A DNA stretch of 64,000 nucleotides from an uncultured Celeribacter sp. GTDB lineage: Bacteria; Pseudomonadota; Alphaproteobacteria; Rhodobacterales; Rhodobacteraceae. The position numbers and the translations under genes were made by a program. The DNA lies in NCBI RefSeq assembly GCF_963675965.1, contig NZ_OY780935.1, positions 1,352,501 to 1,416,500 of the forward strand. Reading direction: 5' to 3'. The notes under the pieces are model-generated. The model searched no databases and had not been told where the DNA came from. It saw only the letters and a list, made by a program, of their open reading frames with translations. Each line of letters begins with the position of its first letter. Position 1 is the first letter of the stretch. This document shows, in pieces, positions 16,746 through 25,315 of the stretch.

Positions 16746-17690
16746 TCAGATCATGTCCTCGTCTTTCAAAGCCGTGCAGATCATATCCTGCAACCAGATC
16801 AGCCCCGGATCCGTCGCAAAGCTTTCGTGCCGCCACAGTTTGATGTCATAGCTTGGCACATCGATTGGCAATTCCCGGATTTCCAAGCCACCCCGCGCCT
16901 TGAGCCGCCGATAGATTGAATGCGGAAAAATCGTCACGAAGTCAGTTTGCCGAACCACTTCCGGCACCACGGTGAAATGTTCGAGCCGCGCCGTGGCGGC
17001 CAGAGTAAGCCCCTGCTGAAGCAACAGGCTGCGCGTCATCTGGAACCCGGTTGCCGCCTGGCTGACATCCAGAAACGACAGGGCGGAAAAGCGTTCGACC
17101 GTCCAGTCGCCGGACAGGGCGGGATGACCGCTGCGCATCAGGCACACCATTCGATCCGGAAACAGCAATCGGCCCTGACAGCGCGCCGTCTCCAGATCCG
17201 GCAGATAGCCCAGCGCCAGATCGACCTGACCGCTGCGCAGCGCGCTTTCCATATCCGACATGGTCACCCGCACCGAGGTCAAACCGGCCTGAGGGGCCGC
17301 ACGCTCCAACGCACCCAGAATGCGCGGCATGGCATAGAATTCGCCCGTGTCGGTCATGGCGACCCGAAACCGGCGCGCGGTCGTGCCGGGTTCAAAGCGC
17401 TGGGTGTCATGGATCGTCTGTTCCAAAAGCTCGACCGCCCGTTCAAAGGGTTCGCGCAGCCGAGTTGCGGTTTCGGTCGGCTCCATCTGATTGCCCACGC
17501 GCTGAAACAGCGGATCGGAAAACTGGTCGCGCAAGCGTCGCAGGGCGTGACTGACAGCAGGCTGGGTCAGCCCCAGACGGCTGCCCGCCCCGGTCAGGCT
17601 GCGCATGTCCCAGATGGCCAGGAACACTTTGACAAGGTTCAGATCGAAACGGCTGGAATGAGTTTGCTTCATGCTGCCACCATGCCGCAT
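16746..17690 (-). CDS. LysR family transcriptional regulator
   Basis: This 314-residue LTTR has an N-terminal helix-turn-helix (about residues 15-75: LTGAGSRLGLTQPAVSHALRRLR) and a substrate-binding co-inducer domain. The start could also be ATG 17672 (MKQTHSS), which has GGTGG just upstream. It sits between the flavin-dependent monooxygenase and flavin reductase genes in the same direction, so it probably controls that operon including itself. The effector is unknown. Confidence 0.85.
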   Translation of the reverse strand: MRHGGSMKQTHSSRFDLNLVKVFLAIWDMRSLTGAGSRLGLTQPAVSHALRRLRDQFSDPLFQRVGNQMEPTETATRLREPFERAVELLEQTIHDTQRFEPGTTARRFRVAMTDTGEFYAMPRILGALERAAPQAGLTSVRVTMSDMESALRSGQVDLALGYLPDLETARCQGRLLFPDRMVCLMRSGHPALSGDWTVERFSALSFLDVSQAATGFQMTRSLLLQQGLTLAATARLEHFTVVPEVVRQTDFVTIFPHSIYRRLKARGGLEIRELPIDVPSYDIKLWRHESFATDPGLIWLQDMICTALKDEDMI

Positions 17691-17727
17691 AAAGCTGTCC
17701 TATGGCAATGCACGGACGGCTCCGGCC

Positions 17728-18930
17728 TCAAGGGAACCCGCGCGGCGCATCCATACCGGCCAGAATTTTGCCCGCGCTTTCCATCGTCAGTGCCGTCACT
17801 GCGGCGTGCTGCGTGACCACCATCGCGTCGCGCAGGTAGCGCTGCATCGGGTTGGATTTGGCAATCACTCCCATGCCCGCAATCCGGTAGCAATCCTGCA
17901 CCACCTCGGCACCGGACTGCGCCGCATTGGTGGCTGAAATCCGCAACAGGGTCGTCTGCTCCAGCGACACCGGGTCGCCCTTCAGCAACATCTCCCAGGC
18001 TTCCTCCGCAGCTTCATAGAAAAAGGCCCGCGCGCTGCGCAGCTTCGCTTCGGCCTGCGCCAGCCCCAGTTGGAAATAGCCGCGTTCACACAGGCGCGAT
18101 TGCCCAACCATCAGCTTGGCCGCCCCCGACACGGATTTGGCCTGCTCAATCGCCGCGCGTGCCAGACCCAGATTGCACGCCGCATGCACCTGAGCCTGAT
18201 AGGCCAGCGCCGGATAGCGATAGAGCGGCTCGTCAAAAATCCCCGGCGCACCGCGTTCGCAGATCCATGTGTCGGAATAGAATTTATCCGTGACGGTGGT
18301 GTCATGGCTACCGGTGCCCTGCATGCCCGACACATCCCAGGTTTCGACGATCTCGACCTCATTGGCGGGGGCCACGGCCATCATCACTTTGGGCGGCGCT
18401 TCGGGTTCGGCCCCTTGCGGCTGGCCCGCAATTCCGACCCCGATCCAATCGGCGCCCATGCAGCCCGAGGCGAATTTCCAACGCCCCGAGACCTGCCAGC
18501 CGCCATCAACCCGCTCGGCCTTTTGCACCGGGTGCAACCCGCCCGCAAAGACCTGATCGGGGCCATCGGCATACATGATTTCCTGCGCCGCCACGGGCAA
18601 GGCTGCGGTATAGGTATTGGCCGACCCGAACGCCGCCACCCAAGCCGCCGATCCGTCCACCGTCCCGAGCGCATCCACCATTTTCAAAAAATAATGTGGC
18701 GCCATTGCATCCCCACCGAAACGCGTCGGCGTCGCCGCGCGGAAAATCCGCGCCTTTTTCATCAGATCGATGACATCGCGCGGCACATGGCGCTTGGCTT
18801 CGAATTCCTCCTGTCGGGCGGCCACAACCTCCAGAAGATGCTTGAATTCCAAAGTTTCTGTCAGCTTCGAGAAATCCGGCGTAGCGGGATCTAAGGCGTA
18901 AGGCGCCTCAGCAAGGTTGGTCTGGGTCAT
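17728..18930 (-). CDS. Acyl-CoA dehydrogenase-fold flavin-dependent monooxygenase, two-component
   Basis: This 400-residue protein has the acyl-CoA dehydrogenase fold. It resembles reduced-flavin-dependent monooxygenases of the HsaA/DszC/indole oxygenase group: GTVDGSAAWV, the mid-domain GRWKFASGC and GTGSHDTTV segments, and an Acyl-CoA dehydrogenase_2-type C-terminus with DCYRIAGMGVI. A flavin reductase gene in the same cluster fits a two-component oxygenase. The substrate is probably aromatic or heteroaromatic, but this cannot be read from sequence. The start has a good AAAGGA site. Confidence 0.75.
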   Translation of the reverse strand: MTQTNLAEAPYALDPATPDFSKLTETLEFKHLLEVVAARQEEFEAKRHVPRDVIDLMKKARIFRAATPTRFGGDAMAPHYFLKMVDALGTVDGSAAWVAAFGSANTYTAALPVAAQEIMYADGPDQVFAGGLHPVQKAERVDGGWQVSGRWKFASGCMGADWIGVGIAGQPQGAEPEAPPKVMMAVAPANEVEIVETWDVSGMQGTGSHDTTVTDKFYSDTWICERGAPGIFDEPLYRYPALAYQAQVHAACNLGLARAAIEQAKSVSGAAKLMVGQSRLCERGYFQLGLAQAEAKLRSARAFFYEAAEEAWEMLLKGDPVSLEQTTLLRISATNAAQSGAEVVQDCYRIAGMGVIAKSNPMQRYLRDAMVVTQHAAVTALTMESAGKILAGMDAPRGFP

Positions 18931-18976
18931 AGTGCGTTCCTTTGCGAGCTTGACTCAAGGAAACACCAGAACCATT

Positions 18977-19007
18977 TTATAATTCAAATTCATTCTCATA
19001 ATTATAA
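18977..19007. promoter_or_regulatory. AT-rich inverted repeat upstream of the monooxygenase operon
   Basis: TTATAATT (18977-18984) and AATTATAA (19000-19007) form perfect 8-base arms separated by 15 bases, just upstream of the flavin monooxygenase start. The T-rich and A-rich arm layout suits an operator for the LysR regulator encoded in the operon, which is inference. Confidence 0.4.
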
Positions 19008-19009
19008 TC

Positions 19010-19324
19010 ATGCGGAATTTTAATTCGATAAGCTTCGTCGAACTGCAGCGGCGCTATCCTCTGGTCGATTACACGGTGATTTCAGGCGACAACCACAAGA
19101 TCACAGCCGAGCTCTTCGCCAAGGACGCAGATGTGGTTTTGGCTTTCGATCTGCAGGATCACGTGCGCGCCGAGGTGCTGCATGCCGTCACATCGCCATT
19201 GGGGATGATCTGCGCGCCGGACCGCCCTTTCGTACGTCAGGATCAGGTAGCGCTGACCGATCTTCTGAGAGGGCCGCTGGTGGTGCCGCGACACAGAGTT
19301 CCGCCCCGTGCAAAATGGTCTTAA
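19010..19324 (+). pseudogene. LysR-type regulator fragment (effector-binding domain only)
   Basis: The 104-residue frame reads like the first half of an LTTR substrate-binding domain: ELQRRYPLVDYTVISGDN, then DADVVLAFD, PLGMICAP and DLLRGPLVVP in the usual order and spacing. The helix-turn-helix half is absent; an in-frame stop lies at 18980-18982 and no ribosome-binding site precedes ATG 19010. The domain also stops early. It is best explained as the remnant of a deleted regulator gene. A short expressed protein is possible but less likely. Confidence 0.5.
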
Positions 19325-19391
19325 CCGACAAGCTGAAGCGCGACCTGAGAGACGCTGCAAGCACCATGCCCGCGACGCTCTAGCGCTTTAG

Positions 19392-20423
19392 TCAAGCTCC
19401 CTCAGGCACTGGCATTTCCAGGACAAGCCGCCCTTTCACATCACCTGCCGCCAGGCGTTCCAGCCCCGCGCCGACCTCTTCGAACGGCAGGGTCTCGATC
19501 TCGACCGGTGGCATGTGCCGTGCAGCAAAGGCCAGAAAGGCACGCAATTCGGCACGGGTTCCAACAGAGGAGCCCATGACACGATGCCCGCCGTTGATCA
19601 GCCACATCATCGACAGCGGCACGGGATCATGGACCAGCGCAACGGCAACGATCTGGCTCAGCGGGTTCACCACGTCGGCAATCAGGTCCCAGACCTTGGG
19701 CGTCGGCGCAAAGTTCAGGGTGATATCCGCCCCGCCCCAGGCTCGAATCGCATCCGCCTCATCCGGAGAAACGGCGAGGCTAGCCCCGTGGCGAAGCGCC
19801 TCGGCACGTTTGGCGGGATCAAGATCGACCACGGCCACCTCAAGCCCGCGCGCCAGCCCGATGGCAATCGCATATTGCCCCAGCCCCCCGGCACCGATAA
19901 TCACGAGCCGCTTTCCGGCCTGCACCTCACAGCGTTCAAGCGCCGACCATGCGGTCAGCCCGGCGCACAAGAGCGGGCCGCCCGCAACCGGGTCGATCTC
20001 GTCAGGGATTTCGGTGGCAAACGCAGCCTCGACAATCGCATATTCCGCGAAGGCACCATAGGCATCAAGGCCGCGCGCCTTCTGACTTTGGCAAAAGGTT
20101 TCATGCCCAGTCAGACAGGGATCGCAATGTTGACAGGTGTCATAGAGCCACGGCAGACCGATCCGCGTGCCCGCCGCCAAAGGCCCCTCACCCGCCACGA
20201 TCCGGCCAATGCCTTCATGCCCAAGGATCAGGGGAAAGGCTTCGGGCGGCATCGGTTCCTCACCGCGTTGCACATGCAGATCAGAATGGCAGATGCCGCA
20301 GGCTTCGACCCGGACCAGATATTGCCCCGGCCCCGGCACCGGTACGGGCACCTCGGCGATCCGCAGTGCCGACCCCGGTGCGTCGCACAGCGCCGCTTTC
20401 ATCGTCTTGGGAAGATCAGTCAT
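19392..20423 (-). CDS. Zinc-dependent alcohol dehydrogenase (MDR family)
   Basis: This 343-residue enzyme keeps the catalytic zinc site (CGICHSDLH, GHEGIG), the four structural zinc cysteines (CQHCDPCLTGHETFC) and the Rossmann motif GAGGLG. It should interconvert an alcohol and an aldehyde with NAD(P). Its start overlaps the stop of the upstream ABC permease gene by 8 bases, so it belongs to the transporter operon and probably acts on the imported compound or a breakdown product. Confidence 0.88.
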   Translation of the reverse strand: MTDLPKTMKAALCDAPGSALRIAEVPVPVPGPGQYLVRVEACGICHSDLHVQRGEEPMPPEAFPLILGHEGIGRIVAGEGPLAAGTRIGLPWLYDTCQHCDPCLTGHETFCQSQKARGLDAYGAFAEYAIVEAAFATEIPDEIDPVAGGPLLCAGLTAWSALERCEVQAGKRLVIIGAGGLGQYAIAIGLARGLEVAVVDLDPAKRAEALRHGASLAVSPDEADAIRAWGGADITLNFAPTPKVWDLIADVVNPLSQIVAVALVHDPVPLSMMWLINGGHRVMGSSVGTRAELRAFLAFAARHMPPVEIETLPFEEVGAGLERLAAGDVKGRLVLEMPVPEGA

Positions 20424-21216
20424 GTTGGCTCCTTTCGGCCCCCAGCAGACGCGGCAAGTTGCCGAACCGACCTATGAGGCCAAAGATCAGCGCAGATAGG
20501 GCAGCAAAGATCACAGAGACCACGGCAAGGATCGGTGTGTAGCCATAGCGCAGGGCGTTGAAAATCTTGATTGGAAGCGTTTCCACGGTGAAACCCGCAA
20601 CCATGTAGGCAATGATATATTCGTTGAGGCTGAGCACGAAGGCGAAGGCATACCCCGACACCATATAGGGGATCAGCAGCGGCAGGATGACCGTGCGGAA
20701 CACCACGCCACGACCGCCCCCCATGACCCGGGCCGCCTCGATGAGAGATTTGTCGATGCCCTTGAGGCCCAGCGAGATCGTGACCAGCGGCAGGGTGACC
20801 AGAAAGATCCCGTGGGACAGGATCGTCGCATACATCTGCCCGTAGCCGCCCAGCGTCATCCAGAAAATCATGAACCCCAGCGCGGAAATCACCGGCGGCA
20901 GGGCAAAAGGCGCCAGCCCCATGCCGGTCAGCGCGCGGGCGGCGAGGCCCTTGCGTTCCCATACGTAAAGCGCAAGCGGCAAGGCGATTGCCACCGCCAG
21001 AGCCGCCGCACAGGCCGCAATGACCAGAGAATTGCGCAACGGGACCAGCCATTCGCTTTGCTGGAACAGCTCGGCATACCAGCGCAGAGACGGATTCACC
21101 GGCGGAAACCGCAGGGTTTGCGGCCCGTTCAGCGATACTGCGGCTACGACCACGAGCGGGGCGATCAAAAGCGCAAGGATCACCAGAACGTAAACTGTCT
21201 TGAGCGACCGTGTCAT
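20416..21216 (-). CDS. Polyamine-type ABC transporter permease (PotC-like)
   Basis: This 266-residue inner-membrane permease has six helices and the cytoplasmic EAA loop (SLIEAARVMGGGRG), which docks with the ATPase. It is the second permease of a PotABCD-type importer and overlaps its partner gene by 4 bases. Substrate range in this family covers putrescine, spermidine and other cationic amines. Confidence 0.87.
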   Translation of the reverse strand: MTRSLKTVYVLVILALLIAPLVVVAAVSLNGPQTLRFPPVNPSLRWYAELFQQSEWLVPLRNSLVIAACAAALAVAIALPLALYVWERKGLAARALTGMGLAPFALPPVISALGFMIFWMTLGGYGQMYATILSHGIFLVTLPLVTISLGLKGIDKSLIEAARVMGGGRGVVFRTVILPLLIPYMVSGYAFAFVLSLNEYIIAYMVAGFTVETLPIKIFNALRYGYTPILAVVSVIFAALSALIFGLIGRFGNLPRLLGAERSQHD

Positions 21217-22067
21217 GCGCTCCCCCTTTCACGCCCGGCCAGCGAGGCCAGACCCACAAGCGCCAGCGCAACCAGCATCAGGAACACCGACATGGCGGCA
21301 GCGAAAGGCAGGTTGGATTGGTAAATCGCCTGATCGGTGATGTGGACGGACAGGGTCCAGTGCTCAGACCGCCCAAGAAGCTGCGGCAACAGATAAGAGC
21401 CAAGCGTGAAGACGAAAACGAGGATGAACGCGCCAACGATGGCCCCGCGCAGATTCGGCACGATGATGCCAAAGAAGGCACGCGGCCCCGACGCGCCCAT
21501 GACCCGCGCCGCTTCCACGATTTCGGGATCGAGCCTAGAGACCGGCGGATAGAGCACCAGAACGGCAAAGGGGAAACCGATGTAACACAGGCCAGTGATC
21601 AGGGCGAACAGCGAGGGTGTATAGGCGCGCGGCTCATCTATCAGCCCCAGCCAGTGAAACAGATTGCCGATGCCGGCGGTCTGCGACAAGAGCGTGGACA
21701 GCGAAAAGCCGATGATCACCTCGGACAACGCCAGAGCCGAGAGCAAAGCCACCAGAATGCGCGTCTGCGCCTTATGGCCCATGCCAGACAGGAAAACGGT
21801 AAAGGGAAAGCCCAGCGCAACACAGATCGCCGCTGCGCTCAGCGATACGGAAATCGACACCGCCATGACCTTGCCGAAAAAGCCCGACAGGAACCGCGCA
21901 TAGCTGTCCCACTCAAAGGCCCATTCGTAAAACCCGCTGACATCGCGATGCGCGACGGAAACCGCCAGCATGATGCCGAAGGGCACGAGGAAAAACAGTG
22001 TCAGCATGGCGGCGGGCCAAAGCCCGAGCCAGCGCGGTGTGGCGGTCTCTGGGGCTGGGGCACTCAT
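21213..22067 (-). CDS. Polyamine-type ABC transporter permease (PotB-like)
   Basis: This 284-residue permease has about six helices and the EAA loop EIVEAARVMGASGPRAF. It overlaps the ATPase gene upstream and the second permease downstream by 4 bases each, so the subunits are translationally coupled. Confidence 0.87.
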   Translation of the reverse strand: MSAPAPETATPRWLGLWPAAMLTLFFLVPFGIMLAVSVAHRDVSGFYEWAFEWDSYARFLSGFFGKVMAVSISVSLSAAAICVALGFPFTVFLSGMGHKAQTRILVALLSALALSEVIIGFSLSTLLSQTAGIGNLFHWLGLIDEPRAYTPSLFALITGLCYIGFPFAVLVLYPPVSRLDPEIVEAARVMGASGPRAFFGIIVPNLRGAIVGAFILVFVFTLGSYLLPQLLGRSEHWTLSVHITDQAIYQSNLPFAAAMSVFLMLVALALVGLASLAGRERGSA

Positions 22068-23101
22068 TGCACCACCACCTTTTCACCATCCCGGAACTGC
22101 ACGCCGACCGTTTGCCCGATGCGCAGATCATGACCATGTCCTGGCGGCAGATGCGCGGTGATTTCCTGATCGCCGACCAGCATCAGCACATGCAGGCTTT
22201 CGCCCAGATCCCGCAGGAAACTGATCTCTGCGGACAGCCCGTCTTCGGGGGCGCACAGCACGACATGTTCGGGGCGCACCGAAAGCTGGGCCTGACCCGA
22301 AGGAATGGCAATGCGGTCGCCCTCGGTGATCGCAAACCGGTGCCCCAGAATCGAAACCGCACCATCCGCCACCTCACAGGGCATCAGGTTGGTGGTGCCG
22401 ATGAACCCGGCAACGAAAGCATTCGCCGGCGTATGATACAGCTCCATCGGCGCGCCCGCCTGTTGGATCACCCCGTCTTTCATGACGATCACAAGATCGG
22501 CCATGGTCAGGGCTTCTTTCTGGTCATGGGTCACAACAACAGTGGTCACGCCAAGGCGTTGTTGAATCTGGCGCAGTTCGATCTGCATATGTTCGCGCAG
22601 GCTGGCGTCGAGCGCGGAAAGCGGTTCATCAAGCAAAAAGACCTGCGGGTTGATCGACAGCCCCCGGGCGATCGCTACGCGCTGACGCTGCCCGCCCGAC
22701 AGCTGATGAATGCGGCGTGCCCCCAGACCGGGCAAACGGACCAGCTCCAACAGCTCTTCCGCCCGTGCGCGTCGGGTCGCCTTGTCGACCCCGCGAATGG
22801 CCAGCGGATAGGCAATGTTGTCCGCAACATCGAGATGCGGGAAAAGTGCAAGCGACTGGAACACCATGCCCATGCCGCGTTTGTGGGTCGGCACCTCGGT
22901 GTGGTCGGAGCCGCCAACATGGACGCGCCCTTCGCTCGGTGTTTCCAACCCGGCAATCACCCGCAAGAGCGTCGTCTTGCCACAGCCGGATGGGCCAAGC
23001 AGGCAGACGAATTTGCCACTGGGAATGTCGAGCGACACGGTGTCGAGTGCTCGGAATGTGCCGAAGTCCTTACTCAGACCCTCGATGCGCAATTCGGTCA
23101 T
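22064..23101 (-). CDS. Polyamine-type ABC transporter ATP-binding protein (PotA-like)
   Basis: This 345-residue ATPase carries Walker A GPSGCGKTT, signature LSGGQRQRVA and Walker B VFLLDEPLSALD, followed by a C-terminal TOBE regulatory domain (about residues 265-345). It energises the two permeases encoded downstream. A terminator-like hairpin separates it from the binding-protein gene. Confidence 0.9.
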   Translation of the reverse strand: MTELRIEGLSKDFGTFRALDTVSLDIPSGKFVCLLGPSGCGKTTLLRVIAGLETPSEGRVHVGGSDHTEVPTHKRGMGMVFQSLALFPHLDVADNIAYPLAIRGVDKATRRARAEELLELVRLPGLGARRIHQLSGGQRQRVAIARGLSINPQVFLLDEPLSALDASLREHMQIELRQIQQRLGVTTVVVTHDQKEALTMADLVIVMKDGVIQQAGAPMELYHTPANAFVAGFIGTTNLMPCEVADGAVSILGHRFAITEGDRIAIPSGQAQLSVRPEHVVLCAPEDGLSAEISFLRDLGESLHVLMLVGDQEITAHLPPGHGHDLRIGQTVGVQFRDGEKVVVQ

Positions 23102-23118
23102 GTCAGCTGTCCTGTCGT

Positions 23119-23157
23119 CAAAAATCGCGCCGCGGCAAGAGGTTAACCGCGGCGCGT
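23119..23157 (-). terminator. Terminator-like attenuator between binding-protein and ATPase genes
   Basis: Read on the minus strand, perfect 10-base arms CGCGCCGCGG and CCGCGGCGCG flank an 11-base loop and are followed by ATTTTTG. In the middle of a transporter operon this would end most transcripts after the binding-protein gene and lower the ATPase and permease yield. Confidence 0.75.
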
Positions 23158-23170
23158 CGGGGAAGGGAAA

Positions 23171-24235
23171 TTAGCCGGTGATTTTCTCCGACCACATCTG
23201 ATTGATCCAGTCACCGCGATCGACGTAGATCTCGTTGAGCGGCAGGATCGGCGTCTGATCCGAAGACACGGCGGCAAATTCTTCGTCCGTGAGATCGGTC
23301 AGTTCGCGCGCGACCGTCGGCGCGGTGCCGACAAAGCGCGACAGTTTCGCCTGAATTTCTGGCTGCGCCATGTAGTTGATGAATTCCTGCGCCGGCTCGA
23401 TCGCCTTCGAGGCTTTCGACACCACCCAAGACCCGCTGTCGAGCACCGCACCTTCGTTCGGGAAGGTCGAACGCACCGGCTTGCCCTGCGACGCCGCAAG
23501 GCCGGTCACGTCGTGATAATACTGACCAATCGGGATCTCACCGGTTTCCAGTGCTTGCTGGAACTGGCCTTCGTCGCGATACCACAGGCGGACGTTGGGT
23601 TTCACTTCGGCCAGTTTATCCATTACCTGCAGCACACCCTCGTCGGTTTTGAGGATATCTGTACCCCCGAAATAGGTCGTCGCGGTGATTTCCAGCAGGA
23701 AGGAATTTGTCGCCATGGACATGAGGCCCAGTTTGTCGGCATTGGCCGCATCCCAAAGCGCCGTCCATGAGGTCGGCGCCTCGGCAAAAGTGTCGGTATT
23801 GGTCACCAGAGTGATGTACCAGCTCACCGCGCCCGTGCCGTAGACCTTGCCGTCTTCATAGCGGTGCACAAAATGATCCGGCAAATTGCCCAGATTGCTC
23901 AAAGCCGCCTCGTCGAGCGGCGCCCACAGACCGGAGCGTTCGCCTTTGATGCGCGCAAGCTGCACCATCATTGACACATCCGCCGGGGCCTGACCGGCAC
24001 GCGCTGCCTGCGACAGCTGCACAAGCCAGGCTTCGCCGGTCGGCTCTGCGATACTTTCGACTTCAATGCCGGTGGCGGCGGTGAAGTCCGGATAGATGTA
24101 TTTGTCGAAACTCTCCTGGAAATAGCCCCCGTAGGTGCCGACCTTGAGCGCGGAATTCGCCGCCCTGAGAACGGAAGGGGCGGAAAGCGCGGCGACCGTC
24201 GCGGCACTCGCCTTAAGAAACTGACGTCTTTGCAT
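23171..24235 (-). CDS. Polyamine-type ABC transporter substrate-binding protein (PotD-like)
   Basis: This 354-residue periplasmic protein begins MQRRQFLKASAATVAAL. The twin arginine followed by FLK suggests Tat export, although a Sec signal remains possible. The mature part is a PotD/PotF-type bacterial extracellular protein (LKVGTYGGYFQESF at the start). It is the first gene of its transporter operon and has a GGAG ribosome-binding site. The neighbouring agmatinase-like gene suggests a polyamine or guanidino ligand. Confidence 0.85.
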   Translation of the reverse strand: MQRRQFLKASAATVAALSAPSVLRAANSALKVGTYGGYFQESFDKYIYPDFTAATGIEVESIAEPTGEAWLVQLSQAARAGQAPADVSMMVQLARIKGERSGLWAPLDEAALSNLGNLPDHFVHRYEDGKVYGTGAVSWYITLVTNTDTFAEAPTSWTALWDAANADKLGLMSMATNSFLLEITATTYFGGTDILKTDEGVLQVMDKLAEVKPNVRLWYRDEGQFQQALETGEIPIGQYYHDVTGLAASQGKPVRSTFPNEGAVLDSGSWVVSKASKAIEPAQEFINYMAQPEIQAKLSRFVGTAPTVARELTDLTDEEFAAVSSDQTPILPLNEIYVDRGDWINQMWSEKITG

Positions 24236-24267
24236 GGTGGATAACTCCCTGAAACTCCGGCTTTTGA

Positions 24268-25224
24268 TCAGCGACCCTGCGGCACGCCGGGAAGCGCGCA
24301 GAGCATTTCAAACAAAAAATTTGCAGCGATCACGGCGGTGTTGCCCGCCGGATCGTAGGGCGGCGACACCTCGACAAGATCGCACCCGACAAGGTTCAGT
24401 CCCGCCGTGCCGCGAATGATTTCAAGACCCTGCATCGTGGTCAGACCGCCGACCTCGACCGTGCCCGTGCCCGGGGCAAATGCCGGATCCAGACTGTCGA
24501 TATCATAGGACAGATAGACCGGCGCGTCGCCAATTTTGGCGCGGATCTCGGCCATCAGCGGAGTCAGCGATTTATGCCAGCATTCCTCGGCCTGGATACA
24601 GGTCCAGCCCTGCTCCCGGCCCCAGTCGAAATCCGCCTTGCTGTAACCGGTGCCACGCAGACCGATCTGGAACACCTTGTCGTTTTGCAGGCAGCCTTCT
24701 TCCCACGCCCGGCGGAACGGGCAGCCATGGGCTTCTTTTTCGCCGAACATGTCTTCATTGGTGTCGGAATGCGCATCGACGTGGATCAGCGCAACGGGCC
24801 CGTGTTTTTCCGCAACCGCGCGCAGGATCGGCCATGTCAACGTGTGGTCGCCGCCCAGCGTCAGCGGGATGGCCCCCTGCGCCAGAACACCACGATAATG
24901 CCCTGCGATGATTTCGACGGATTTCTTGAGATCATAGAGGTTTACCGGCACGTCGCCGATGTCAGCCACCTGCAGATGCTCGAAGGGCGCCGCCCCGGTC
25001 GCCATATTGTAGGGGCGGATCATCCTGCTTTCGTCACGGATCTGGCGCGGGCCCAGGCGTGTCCCCGGACGGTTCGAGGTACCAATGTCCATCGGAATTC
25101 CCAGAAAACAGGCGTCGAGGCCCTCGGCGCTTTGCGCGACCGGCAGACGCATCATCGAGGCCAGCCCGCCGGTACGGGGCATCTCATTGCCACTGAGGGG
25201 TTGATTAAAACGATGTTCACTCAT
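24268..25224 (-). CDS. speB: Agmatinase-family ureohydrolase
   Basis: This 318-residue enzyme has the complete dimanganese site of the arginase/agmatinase family: His127 (GGDH), Asp150, His152 and Asp154 (DAHSD), and Asp241 and Asp243 (YDIDSLDP). It hydrolyses a guanidino group to urea and an amine. Agmatine is the usual substrate, but guanidinobutyrate or guanidinopropionate are possible because the family overlaps. AAGGAG 7 bases upstream fixes the start at 25224; the frame is open further up without function. It sits between two polyamine-type transporters. Confidence 0.85.
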   Translation of the reverse strand: MSEHRFNQPLSGNEMPRTGGLASMMRLPVAQSAEGLDACFLGIPMDIGTSNRPGTRLGPRQIRDESRMIRPYNMATGAAPFEHLQVADIGDVPVNLYDLKKSVEIIAGHYRGVLAQGAIPLTLGGDHTLTWPILRAVAEKHGPVALIHVDAHSDTNEDMFGEKEAHGCPFRRAWEEGCLQNDKVFQIGLRGTGYSKADFDWGREQGWTCIQAEECWHKSLTPLMAEIRAKIGDAPVYLSYDIDSLDPAFAPGTGTVEVGGLTTMQGLEIIRGTAGLNLVGCDLVEVSPPYDPAGNTAVIAANFLFEMLCALPGVPQGR

Positions 25225-25298
25225 CGGCTTTCTCCTTAATTCAGGAGGAGAATGAACCGAAATCTTCATCCGATAAATATCGCGATTAAGATGTTTTG

Positions 25299-25314
25299 TT
25301 TGATAAAAATCAAA
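25299..25314. promoter_or_regulatory. Inverted repeat upstream of the agmatinase-like gene
   Basis: TTTGAT and ATCAAA flank AAAA in the AT-rich gap between the LysR gene and the ureohydrolase gene. It is a candidate site for the neighbouring LysR regulator. Confidence 0.35.
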
Positions 25315-25315
25315 G

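Noticed and set aside
24236..24267. A regulatory hairpin between the PotD-like and agmatinase-like genes
   Set aside because: Only 32 bases, with no pairing beyond chance.
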